Assembly: GCA_964023205.1 (NCBI GenBank)
Contig: OZ026834.1
Coordinates: 27,566,756 to 27,630,755, forward strand
Length of the DNA: 64,000 nt
Reading direction: 5' to 3'
Source of the DNA: Lutraria lutraria
Lineage: Eukaryota; Mollusca; Bivalvia; Venerida; Mactridae
Under the pieces are notes generated by a model that worked only from the letters and a program-made list of their open reading frames with translations, made no database searches and was not told the DNA's origin. A program made the position numbers and the translations under genes. This document shows, piece after piece, positions 1-12,600 of the stretch. Each line of letters starts with the position of its first letter. Positions within the stretch are counted from its first letter, which is position 1.

Positions 1-498
1 AACATTTATGATGTATCCTAGCCTTGTGTACAGTCGATAATTGATCATACATTGTCTTCTGTAAATATGTTCTTCTATGTCAATACATTGTCTTTTACTA
101 ATAACCAGCCAGTGAGCATTATTCCTATCTCCATGTATATCATAAGTCAACAGAAAAGATATTGGATGAAACAGTGGACAAAAAAAGAGTACACACTTTT
201 TTACAATTTTGATAAAATCCATATTTTTCGAGAGTGAATAAAATATTTCATTTTTTGTCCTGAAACGTAGTAAAATTACCATTGAAAAATAAACTGGACC
301 ATCGGACCACTGACCTTTTCAAGTTTATTAGACTGATGGCTATATTGGTGGACACGGTCCAAGGCCCAAGGCTAAATTCGAAAAATGCCATTCATCTGTA
401 TGCATGACACTCAACCAGCATAGACCAAGTAGCCTTGTTATTTGAAACTATTGAACAACTTGAAGAAGTTCTTAAGGTTGTTTGGTGTGTTTACTTAC

Positions 499-3400
499 CT
501 CCAATCTAGAACTAGGAGCACTGTCGGCAGCTGAATCCAGTTTATCAACATGACCCATCTCCGGTGATTCTGGATCTATCTCAGCACCATCACCTTGGCT
601 ACCACTGTCATAGTCAGTATCTTCACGAACTTTAACAGTACCCTGAAATAATTTATTCAAACATTTGTGCATAACAACAAAACAAAGCGTTAGTTAAGAC
701 ACCTCAAGCATTGCCATATCATTTACTTTATTACATCCTTAGTACTGTTCTTTTCTGACATACCTGCTCAATGCTACTATTTCTACACAAAAATGTTAAT
801 ATTACAAAGATAGTAAAGCCCAATAAGGCCCAATTATCATTATTTCTTTGACAGCTTTCTTAGGTACTTCAATTTTACAATTTCACGACACATTTTACAA
901 AAAAATTGCAGGAGTTGTTGCCCTTGTTGAAAAAAAATCTGTAGATATTGCATGGTTACCTATATTTTTCTTTATCAAGCTAGATTGATATTGATATTGT
1001 GTTATTGCACTCAAAGGAATGTCTTTATTTTTTTTAAAAAGCTCATGGTTAATCATTTTCTATCATGGAAACCTACAAAACTTCTAAAGGCTTTCAAAAT
1101 CTGTTTGTCCAATTTTGTGATATTAATTTTGGGTATTAGGCATCTAACACCTTAATGAAATATTGAAATCTGATTGGAGCTCGACTCTTAGTATATACCC
1201 ATAAAATTAAATTATCAGGAAAGGTCCATACAGATATATCATGAATTGTACATTATCTTGAAAAAAAATCCAGACAAACTAGTTAAATAAAAAATCTTAA
1301 AAACAATACAGTTTTAAGCAAATTTCCATGTACGACGATAAAGTCTCTTTAATTTCTAACAAAGCAGTTTTATGTAAAACCCTCTATCAGATCAAACCCT
1401 CCCTATATCAATGAACAAAATTTACCTTCAATTGGGAAGTTTTAGCAGATTTAGTTCGAGGTTGCACTGCCTTCCTCTTTGCAGGGGATCCATCACGAGA
1501 TCTTGATTTCTTTGTACGTTTTGTTTTGGATTCATCATTCACTAACTGACTTTTACCTAATGTTGCCTTTGCCAATTCCACAGCTGCAAGACGGCGTACT
1601 TCTGTATAAGTGTCCGATAAATTACCTGCATTAGTAAGAACAAGAAAATTTGAAATAATGCAAACAAGAACAACAATGTACAAATCAAATTTCAAATCCA
1701 ACCAAGTACAGAAACATACTAAGTTCAGATAATCCAATTAAATGCATTTTCAGTTCATCTGAATAAAATGCTTTTTAAATAAAAAACACAGGACATATTA
1801 TTGAATACAGATTTTCAGTCAACTTCAACACTATTCACAATTGATACAATTCATTAAGCACAGAATCCCTATAGTTTTTTTCTCTCAATCTGAGAAAGAG
1901 AATACTGCTGATGTATAACATGTAGTGTAAAAAGATGCAAAATTTTACCTGTCCCAATCCTTTTTTGTCAATTATAAATGGCTGGGGGACTGACAGTTTT
2001 GACCTAGAATTAGACTGGTTAACCATTGTTTTGATAAAGTAGCAGAACAATGTAAAGAAACCAAATATGAATTTACAAACCTGTGTCCCCTTCAAAATCT
2101 TGTTCCCTGGTTCTGGCCATTTTCTGTTGTTGTTTGTTAGCTTTCAATGCTTTTTCCTCCTGCTCAGCAGTTTTCAACCAGTTAGGATTTTGCTTTGCTA
2201 ATCTCAATCTCTGGGTATTAGTCAAACCAAAAACTAATTTTGTTTTCTTAACACCAGCTTCAGGAGCCTTTCTTATCCATCCTTTGTGTTTTGGACCATT
2301 TTCACTGGTTTGTGCAGTAGTCTTCTTTTTACCACTCTTTTTAACTGATACCCTGGATGCATTTTCATTTAACTGGGTTATGTCAAATACGTTTTCTTCA
2401 GACCTAGACTTCAACACTGTTGCAGGTTCTGTAACTGTTTTCTTCTCTTGAGCAGTCCTACTTTTAACCTCACTGACTTGTTTCATAGCTTCAGTAACAA
2501 ATTGAGGATTCTGAATTTTTGATAGTTCTGTTAACAATGCAGTAAGTAAAGGAAATGCTGGTTCTGAAGTTAGTGCTTGTAAATTGAGTCCTGGGATCAT
2601 ACCTTGGTTGGACTGTTTATCAGCACCCTTTATGTTACTGATAACAACAGTTTTAGCATCATTCAAACGAGGCTGTTCTGGAACTATTCCAGACATTGGG
2701 ATGTCCAAATCCTTATTCTTACCCTTGGATGACAGTTCACTAGATTTCTTTTGTTCAACATGTTCATCGCCAGATAAATCTTCTAAAGTTTCATCATCAA
2801 AAACAGCAGAATATCCTAAATAAGCATTCACATCTCGCTCAATATAAACCTCAGGCTCAGCTTTGCTGTTATAAAAAAGAGGCGGAGGACAATTTATGTT
2901 TGGATTTATCATAATTCCATCATCACTATCAGTGTCATCAGACTTCATTTCAAACTTTACAACAGGTTTTTGAGGAACCCTTCGCATCTTTTCAGTTTGG
3001 GTTTCTATAGTTTTGCTAACTTTCTTTTCCTCCTTTGCAGAAACTTCAACGTGAATTTTTTCATCTTCTAAATCAAGCGTCTGCATCAGAGCATCACATT
3101 TATCTACTTGTGTCATTGATCCCATTTCTCTTGTATTAGCTTGTTCTTTAGATTTTGATGGCCCTCTATATGCTGATGATGAATGGACTGGCTTAGAAAC
3201 AGCTTGAACCATCTGTTCATCTCGTACTTCCATTATTTCATCAATCACTGACTGCTGTACAACTTGGCCTTGCTTCTTTCTCTCTGAAGCCCTCTTTGCT
3301 AGGGCCGAGCTGGGTAAATGTGCTATCATTCCGGGTCCTAAACTTAGCAATCTGAATCCCATAACCATGTAACCTATTTCCTTTCCCATTAAACTGTATA

Positions 3401-3869
3401 TCTTGAAAAGACCCTTGTCCCCGTGTACAGAGGGAACTGTATGTCCATTTTGTTTAACATCAGCTTTGATAAGATCAACGACTTCATTCAGAGCTAATGA
3501 ACTATTGCCAAGAAGTTTAGGAACTTCTGGAAATTCATCAATTACCATAATGTACATCGGAGTATTGGCAAGATGCATAGCAAGGGTATCTAAAGTCAAC
3601 TTGAAAAGACATGATTTTCCTTTCTTAACCATGAAATTTCCATGCTTATCTTGTAACTCAGCAAATTGATTTGGAACACGATAATATGGATCAGCATTTA
3701 TTTTCTTCTTGATGTTAGCTGCAAGATCTTTCTCAACATGATTGATAAGAATTGTAGGAAAATCTAGGAGTCTGAATGCAACTGCGGGAAACCTGCAAGT
3801 TACATAGGGAAGATAAATTTTCTCCACCACAAGTTCGAGAGAATACAGAGATTCTTGAGATGTCGCCAT
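499..3869 (-). CDS. MAP10: Microtubule-associated protein 10-like (partial; 3' end probably outside window)
   Basis: MAP10 (MTR120) binds and stabilises microtubules of the spindle and midbody. The start codon at 3869 has a good context (an A three bases before, GCG after). Exons built from splice signals: 3869-2081, 1625-1426 and 642-499, in frame across junctions, giving 711 codons. The N-terminus (MATSQESLYSLELVVEKIYL, then PAVAFRLLDFP, KKGKSCLFKL and LFKIYSLMGKEIGYMVMGFRL) follows the conserved MAP10 N-terminal domain. Further on come the family's PPPLFY segment and a basic stretch, KKTKLVFGLTNTQRLRL, in the C-terminal third. The middle is acidic and low in complexity, probably disordered. 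The last exon seen ends at a strong donor (GTAAGT), so at least one more exon follows. A tiny last exon at 259-248 (D-K-K-stop) would fit the phase but is unproven. The frame and the family match are solid; the 3' structure is uncertain. Confidence 0.85.
764..1155 (+). repeat. Dispersed non-autonomous element, left copy
   Basis: This stretch of MAP10 intron matches 61020-61610 along most of its length. Shared blocks include TTATCATTATTTCTTTG, TTGCATGGT(T/C)ACCTATATTTTT and ACTCAAAGGAAT, and both copies end in a variant of TAACACCTTAA. The second copy has matching inverted ends, so this is probably a miniature DNA transposon. The short plus-strand ORF inside it is incidental. Confidence 0.55.
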
Positions 3870-4228
3870 TTTGCTCAGCTATCACTAGCTTTCATTGGCA
3901 TAAATGCTTAGAGTATTTCGCCTATATACTGCAAGTGTGCATCGGTTTCGTAAAACTAAACAAATCTTTCAACTGTGTCCGCCATGTCTAAACATATCTA
4001 AGCCATTCGGAATCACTTGGACATTTTCGGTGTGCCGAAAGTGTTGCAAATAGCGCAAAGTATCACACGCAATTGAAGTCCAGCAGATAAAATAAGACCC
4101 ACAGCAATGTAACACAGCTTTTATACGTTCTATTTGTTGAGTGACGATGGTTTGGACAACATCAAATGAGAATATATTACGTATGCTATATATAAAATGT
4201 TAAAAAAAACCGAGTCAAGTAAATTAAT

Positions 4229-4316
4229 CATGAAAAAAAAATGATCAACATTCCATAGGTATTATATAATTATTAAATAATGTATAATACCTATGGAATG
4301 TTGATTATTTTTTCAT
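4229..4316. repeat. Near-perfect hairpin (foldback)
   Basis: Two arms of about 35 bp, sharing ACATTCCATAGGTATTAT and its complement, flank a loop of about 17 bp. It could be a miniature transposon remnant. It lies about 360 bp upstream of the MAP10 start codon. Confidence 0.75.
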
Positions 4317-4427
4317 TACGTGTGTTATATGGTGCCATTCTGTAATAACTGGAACCATTATTCACATGGTTCCAGCTAGGACTATTATAATGGTCCAAGG
4401 AAATTACGCTATGTCCTTTAGTTCAGG

Positions 4428-4602
4428 CTATTGATAAAAACTAATTTCAGTTATGTACTCTCAGTAATTATTGAACAATGCCACTTCTTTAGGGCCATTC
4501 TGTCACAAATACCGTCTGACATAAAAGCTATGCATCCTAAAAAGTGGCGCTGCTCAATAATTACTGAAAGTACATAATTGTAATGTGGTTTTATCAATAT
4601 AG
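4428..4602. repeat. Foldback element (MITE-like)
   Basis: The ends are inverted copies (CTATTGATAAAA and TTTTATCAATATAG). The arms share CAGTAATTATTGA and the complementary TCAATAATTACTG, plus GTGCCACTT-like blocks. The centre is about 50 bp. No coding capacity. Confidence 0.7.
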
Positions 4603-5741
4603 CTTATGATTAAATGTACATTTCTACATCAGTAAACTAATATTTGATGATTAAAAAGTATCTATATAATTCTCATCCGAACTTATGCTAATTCCAGTGG
4701 CCCAAATAATGTATCATAAAATCAAAATTAATTTAAACTGATTTCGTTTTAGTTGAAGGTCACAATTAAACTAGTTCGACATTGCGAAGCGCATTCTTGG
4801 CATCATCTGTTAGCAGCCTGACCAAGAGATAGAAAGGTGGGGTGCCCCGGCACTCACATTCAGACGTCGATGCCAACCTGAAATTGATTGCCAATGACTG
4901 GGTATATTGAAAACATAAAAGTACTTTATGTACTATGTTCAATTATATAAACAATGAACAACATACATAAATTGAGTGTTCGGAATGGTCAAAATAAAAA
5001 TTCCAAGAAAAATGTCAAATACGAGTGTAATTAGTCTTCAATCAAACTAAGATTATGCCAAGAACTTCTAAATGCAATTGAATGCAAATTAGCTGAACTT
5101 TAGTATCACTATCGAGTACCAAGTTTTCGAGCTCAAAAATTGTTGTACATATATTGGTGTAATTGACGTTATACAATGACATAATGACAAAGTTCAACAT
5201 TTTCGCGACACATAATTTGCTGACCACAATTGTTCATACATTAATGTATTGATCATTAGTAACTAATAGTCAGTATGATAACATATATAAAATATATAAA
5301 TGTAACGACTGTGATCAGAATTATTAGCATAATGGCAAAGTTTTACATCTTCATGACATACATTAATTCTGACCAAAACTGTTTATATTGATCAATACAC
5401 CTTTATGATAAGTGATATAAAACAGATCAATGAAATGACTAGAGATCATTTAGTAACATATATGTGGTACAACACATCAACACTATCTATATTACCTTCT
5501 ACATCACTGTTGGTTCTGATGGCCATCCCGAAAACAGTCCATCAGCGTACACGCCACACACCTGATTCCGCCCACGTCGTCCTGATGTATACATATAACG
5601 AAGTGGACCATTAAAACGTTGAAGTACAAGGTCGGGCACAACATTGACGACTTCCGGAATATAATCCGCCGTGAGGAAGGGAAGAAATAACAGATGACAG
5701 GTTGACTAAAGTACGAGTTGAACTGATCCCATACATTATTG

Positions 5742-5905
5742 AATTAAACCACAGGAGATTGAAATTATGACTCAGAAATAAAGTTAAGATATAGCCTCGC
5801 ACTATTAAGCTATATATAAACACTTGTGTATTATATATACTGATATGGGTGATTTGTTGTAGCAAGTGACATATGGATAAAATTTCAATCTCCTGTGATT
5901 AAACA
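5742..5905. repeat. Inverted repeat with a 114 bp loop
   Basis: The left arm (5742-5766) contains CAGGAGATTGAAATT and the right arm (5881-5905) contains AATTTCAATCTCCTG. It is probably a degenerate foldback element. Nothing coding lies inside. Confidence 0.65.
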
Positions 5906-6674
5906 TTATCGCACACCGTTGGTTATTGCAATTATCTAGTTCGACCAGAGACGTTGTATTATACGTCTCTGGTTCGACCAAGGACTTATATACATACATG
6001 TATGAATATAAGGCCTAGGTTCGACAGAAGAAATCTGATATCAGAGATAAGCAACTTAAAATATCAAGTGTGATTGCATTTCTTAAATTCTTTAGCATGT
6101 GAAACTCAAAAACCAAATAACATACTATATGAATTATTTTTTGTCCCATTAACGGACTCTTTGCGTTATTTTTGAACTTTTTGCTACTTCATTACACCAG
6201 TCTGATTGCGCGAAGTTCTAAAATGTAAACAATCCATATTTATGTGAAGAAATCCAATTCATATTAACTTTTATCATTGAAAGATGCTGTTTTTATTATG
6301 CGTGTATATTAAATCAATTAACTGTATCAGTGATAATGGAGGTGAAAGTTATGTCCGTGAATTTCAAAATGCCACCTGTTTTCGCGATGTTCCAATTTGG
6401 TCGATGGTTATGAAAATATCCACTTCAAGTCGATTGTGTTGGGATGGTGCTTAAAAAATGACTAAAGAGTTATAGCCCCATATTTTCTTATAAATTTTAC
6501 TGCATGTATCCTTCATGTATGTATTCAATAGCTGTCCAAGAATAATATCACACGACTTTTGGTTTATCAACTTAATAGTTTTAAATGTTTTGTGACATTG
6601 TATTGTTTATTATTATGTTCTTTGTTTAAGGGGATGAGATTTTGTGGTCTATTCATTCATTATGAAACTTAACA

Positions 6675-9600
6675 ATGAGCAAGAAGCAACCAACATTATT
6701 CCAAAGTTGGGGCAACCGGTCACAAGCTGCTCAGGAGAAGCCAAACCCGCCTCAGTCTTCAGCTGTTGATGATGTTATAGATCTGTGTGGCAGTTTTGAA
6801 GATGAAGATGATGATTTACTATGTGAGGCTGAGGAGTCCATTGTAAATCTGAGCAGAAATGACAACTACAAGTTAAATGGGCCGAGTACCAGCTCTGATC
6901 ATACTCATGACGAAAAACAAAATATTTGTGATGTTTCCGTTGGTGCAGATGGCTTCACACAAACTCAGGTTCAAAGTCAATCCTGTAACATTCCTGGATT
7001 TGATAGAAGTGCAGGAAAACTTTGGATTTACCCTACAAATTATTCAGTCAGAGACTATCAGTTTAATATCGTTAAACAAGCATTGTTCAAGAATACCATG
7101 GTTACGCTACCAACTGGGCTTGGTAAAACTTTTATTGCTGCAGTGCTTATGTACAATTTTTATCGCTGGTATCCACAGGGAAAAGTCATATTTATGGCAC
7201 CTACCAAACCATTGGTGGCTCAACAAATTGAGGCCTGTTACAACATAATGGGAATACCACAAGAACACACAGCTGAGATGACAGGTAGGGATCAAACTAT
7301 TAACTAGGACTCAACAATTTTAGCAATATCGATACATCTATGATTTTTTCTGCCTTTCGAATTTTGATACACATTTCTAAATATCAATATTTTGGCAAGA
7401 CATTGGAGAAACTAAAAAGTAAATGTTCTGGTAATGACACTACTGATTAGTATATTAATTTTACTGTTTATTTCTTCTGAAGTTCATATAAAACAACATT
7501 ATTAATTCATACATGTATAAGCATAATGAAATATTCTTCAGTTTTCCTGTAAAGTTTACAGATTAGCCTGTGATGAGTGAAGTTTGTTTTGGATTAGTTC
7601 ATAACTCTATCAATAAAGATGAAAAATCACCAAACATGAAACATGTTGTTTTTTTCAGAACTCTATGAAATTCCTAGAAAAATGTGTAGAGTAATTAGAA
7701 CAATCAAGCAAGTGCTCAAATTATGAATTATCTTAATATAAAGACTAATAAACTGATATAAGGCTAGTTTGACTATAAAAATATATCCATTGGTGTCTCC
7801 TCTTATTTCAGGCAGTATGGGTCCATCTAAGAGGGAGAAAGCTTGGCATGATAAAAGGGTTTTCTTTTTGACCCCACAAGTATTGACAAATGATTTAAGT
7901 AGAGGAACCTGTCCAGCAGTGGATGTGAAATGTCTAGTGATAGATGAGGCCCATAAAGCTTTAGGGAATCATGCTTATTGTCAGGTATGTGTTGTTCATT
8001 TATTTGCAGTAAGCAGTTCTTAAATCATATGTTCTAATAAATCATGTTGGGGTAAAGGCTTGCCACTGTATTTGTATGTGTCACTTTTTAGTTCATAAGA
8101 CACGTAATTGTCTACCTGGGAGCCATGGTGTTTTGATGGTGGGACGTTTCCTCACTTAATCAGGTATACTGTACTACTGTTTGTATCAAGCCTTAAATGA
8201 TTCATGTGTAGAAAATGTCAAGTCATTACTGAATTAACACAAACTGTTGAATTTGTATAATCATTCAATCCAATTCGACACATTATTAATGGATTTTACC
8301 ATGAACCTATTTAAAGTCTCATTTATTTGTTGTTTTTAGGTGGTGCGGGAACTGATCAAGTACACTCAGAACTTCCGTGTTTTATCTCTCAGTGCTACAC
8401 CAGGAAGTGATATAAAAGTAAGATTGTCTAAGAATACATTTGGCTTGTCTGTATTGAATTATTGTTCAATAAAATAGGCATTCATTCCATGTATTCAGGT
8501 TTAAATTGTGTCTGGAAGATAGAAAAATCTGTAGACAAAGTGTAATGAACTTAATTATTCATTGTGAACTTTTATTTAATGATTTCCACAATATTCTACA
8601 TGAAAATTCAAAAGCACCCACCACTGTGGTGAATGATTATGTAATGTTTTTTAAACCATGATTTGATCAAATGAATTTTTTAAGATAAATATCTGGAAGG
8701 GAGACCAAAATCTTATTGTGTATTTTGTTGGCACTGAAAAATATGTTTTTATCAAATTCTTGTATTTTAGGCAGTCCAACAAGTATTAAATAATCTACTT
8801 ATTTCACAAATTGAAATACGAACTGAAGAGTCCATTGATATTAAGCGATATTCGCATGAAAGAAAAGTGGAAAAAGTGGTTGTACCTCTAGGCGAAGAGT
8901 TGTCGAAAGTGAAGGAGAAGTATATTCATGTATGTTATATTGTAAACTTTGATCAGATGTTGGTGCATTGTCCTTCATCATGCAATTGTTCATCATTCAT
9001 CATTGTGTAAAACTGAACTCTAAAACTTGGCCCATACTTTAAAACTGTCTGGTTACCTGTGTCAGAGCTCAGCTGTTCTATTAAGACTTGAATTTATTGT
9101 TATAGATTCTGTTATGTAAAAAATCATAGCCACAATGAATTAAGGACCATAATGGGGAAGTGAATAGAAGGTGCTTAGTGTTATGTGTTGACTAAACTCA
9201 GATGTAGATCACAGTTGAAGTCCTGGAGTCTGTTGTCCTTTATTAAAAATTCCCTAACAGAATATGCATAAAATAATTTAATAAATTTTCAATATATATT
9301 ACAGGTATATAGTTTTGTATTTTTGAGCGTTTTGAATTTTAGATCCTTTTCTGTACGTTTATCATATTTTTTAATTGATCCATGTTTTCAGATAATGGAT
9401 GCCGTGGTGACCAAATTAAAGAGAAACGGTGCCCTGTACAATAGAGATACAACAAGCTTGTCTAAATTTCTGATACTGAAAGCCAGGGAGGCGTTTCGTC
9501 AAAATCCACCTGAGAAATTGCCTGTATGTATAGATAGGTGTCCTATAAGAAAACATGTCTGAGTCAAATTTCATTTATAAATAAAGTCAAACATGTGTAA

Positions 9601-12600
9601 GCTGCCATCTCTGAATAAAGCCCACACTCTGAAGATTATTTTGAGCAAAATGACCTCCAAATAAAGGCCACCTGTCAATAAAGGCTAGTTTTGTCATTTG
9701 AAAGGTTGTCCTTTGTTTGCAGATTTTGACAGTATTTGTATGCTGTCTCTTTATTCACTCATAGATAATAATTATTTGATTTTCCTTTGTTGAAATTACC
9801 TTTATATCTGTTTAGCACTCACTGATAGTAATAATTTGTAAATCTTTCAGGGTTTTTTCTCGGTATTTTGGGAATATGACCCATACCCTTGGGATTGGGA
9901 ATTTTCGCGGTGTTTTAATCAAAATTTGGAAAAAATTTATAACTACAATTTTTGCAATGTTCAACTTATTCTACTTTTTCTCCCATAGAACAGTAGTAGA
10001 ATAAGGTATTTACTACCAATAGTGATGTTAATGAACTTATAAAATTAATAAAAACAATTTTTTTTTTGTTTGATTGGGAATTTTTGTCTGTGAATTGGGA
10101 AAAAAGATACTATTTTCTATTGGGAATATGACCAAATTTCGGCTATAAAATCGCCCAAAAAATATCTGTCTTTTTAAAAAAAAAATTGAAAGTCAAAAGT
10201 GACCCTTAGCTGATAATGATTTGAAGAGTCAACAATACTTCTAACTAATGTAATAGTAAATTTGACTCTTGGTATAAATTCTCAGAGGCTTTATATTTGC
10301 TAATTTCGATAGTCAAAATGCCTTATTAATGGTGAAATGAGAGCCCCGGACACTATTAGTATATACACTTGTAAATTTCACTCTCATGCCATGTCTAACT
10401 CTTTATGTATTTATAGAGGAATCAGTATGGAGTAGTTGAAGGTGACTTTGCTCTAGCCATGAGTCTTTACCATGGTTACGAACTTCTACAGCTTCATGGG
10501 TCAAGGTCATTGTACACATTCTTAGATGGGGTACTGTCTGGGGATAAAGGATATGGTCGGACGAGGACAGAACTGATGAGAAATGCTGACTTTAATGAGT
10601 TGATGAAGGTTCTGTGTGGAAAATATCGACCATCAACAAGGTAAATATCAATTTTATAATAATTATAATAAAACAATATATTTGAAATATTACAAAGTCT
10701 TTTTTATATTTGATCATTTGGAAGTTTCTGTAGTTTTGTCCTTGTATATACATGTAAGCAATTAATTTATTTTTAGATACAAATGCATTTTGATCTGTTT
10801 GAATTTTATGTAAGACAGTTTTTACCAGTAGTCCACTGCATTTTAGTTTCAATATAGTGACAATGTTTGATGTAATTGATAGTTGTACAATATTACGGTT
10901 AACCTGATTATTTTTATACTCTTAACACATCTTTTCGTTTATATTACAGTGATTCACTGAGTCAAGCCAATTCCAAATCAACTGTAATTGGTCATCCAAA
11001 GATGGAAAAACTACAAGGCATTGTAGTAGATCATTTCAATTCTCATTCTGATGGTACGGTTGTGATTTTCATTCTTTCAGCACTGTGAAGAATCAACCAT
11101 GTCACTTAAATAATAAACCTTGTTGCACAAACAAGAGAAATGACCATGTGATCAAACTATCAGAGTGGTTTTAACTCTTCATGAAGCATTTTTCTATCTC
11201 TGATACATACATTCTGACCCTGTTGTATTGTGGTCCAGATTAGTGACAGAAAATAATCTAAATGATTTTTAATGGGGTTTAACTTTTATATGGACATCTT
11301 ATTAATGTAATAAATGAATAAGCTGTGCAAATTTCATTCTTTTAAACTGGATAATAACCAAGTGATATACTTATTATCAATCATCTTCATTCCTGATTGA
11401 ATTGAGCAAACTGCTTTAAGTGTAACAAATAGTATTTGTAGTCAGAATATTTCTTCTTCTTTTGTTTCTTCTTCTTTTGTTAAAAAAATGGTTGATTTTG
11501 TAAGAACTTCTTATTTTTTATGCCATTTTTGGGTCTCTCATTCGGCCCCGTTCTCTGAGTAAAAAAGTATTATGTTTCCCCACTGAAAGAAAATTTTCCC
11601 CATTTTTAAAAAAATCTTTCGAGATACTACCTAAAAAGGTATGTTAGTCTTTCCCCAATTTGGTGTTACATGATGCAAATTTCCCCTATCAAAGGGACCC
11701 CAATACCTGTTCACCAAAACAATTAAAAAGGGCTGTTAATGTCATTTTAGAAGATTTCCCCTGTTTTTGTCAATGTTTTTCGTATAAGCTAAGCTTTGGT
11801 TAGTAAATGTAACACCTCTTCTTCAGCTGGGACTAGAGTGATGATATTCTCACAGTATCGTGACAGTGTACAGGAGATAACACACATGTTAGATCAACAT
11901 AAACCATTGATTAAAGTGATGAGTTTCATTGGTCAAGCTTCATCAGGGAAATCAACTAAAGGATTTACACAAAAGGAGCAGTTAAAGGTAAAATTGATCT
12001 TATTTGAAATTCTTTGTTATACCCCCGCAAACAAAGTTTGAAGGGATACATTGGAGTCACATGGTTGGTCAGTCGGTCAGGCGTCTGTTTGTTCGTCTGT
12101 ATATTACAAGTTTGGGGAGCACACTGCTTCTACATTCCTTTAGTAATTGCAATGGAATATGAAATATGTTATCACCATGAAATGAAGATGTGCAAGACAC
12201 AATTTCCTTCCAGTGCAAATTCCAGTGATGCACACAGTCCAGAGTTAAGTGCCCTTGAACATAGCCATATAATGTGCAATGGCATTCTTAGTGTCAAACT
12301 GGCTGCAGGGGTATTAGTTACTTCTGTGACAAAGCTCTAGTATAAGACTGTTTCAGCCACAATGAGATAGTTATTTTCACCTAGTCAATTATCAAGATGT
12401 GATAGATGAGTTAATTCAAAATTAGGCTTACTTTTAGTTGGAGATGAAATATAAAAATCTAATAGGAATTTGTTTTATGAAAATATCCTACATTTCAGGT
12501 GATGAAACTATTCCGTGAGGGTGGATATAACACGCTGGTGTCTACATGTGTAGGTGAGGAAGGGTTAGATATTGGAGATGTGGATCTCATCATCTGCTTT

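Larger units (their letters stand above)
3870..6674. other. Intergenic spacer between MAP10 and FANCM
   Basis: The two genes are read away from each other across this 2.8 kb. It must hold both promoters, but I see no convincing TATA box for either. It carries several foldback sequences (listed separately) and a degenerate direct repeat of about 80 bp near 5180-5250 and 5330-5405. A hairpin at 5937-5975 pairs TCGACCAGAGACGT with its complement. No ORF here looks like a gene. Confidence 0.7.

Noticed and set aside
248..259. Tiny terminal MAP10 exon (D-K-K-stop)
   Set aside because: The splice acceptor and phase fit, but three codons carry no evidence and no clear polyadenylation signal follows; mentioned only as a possibility.
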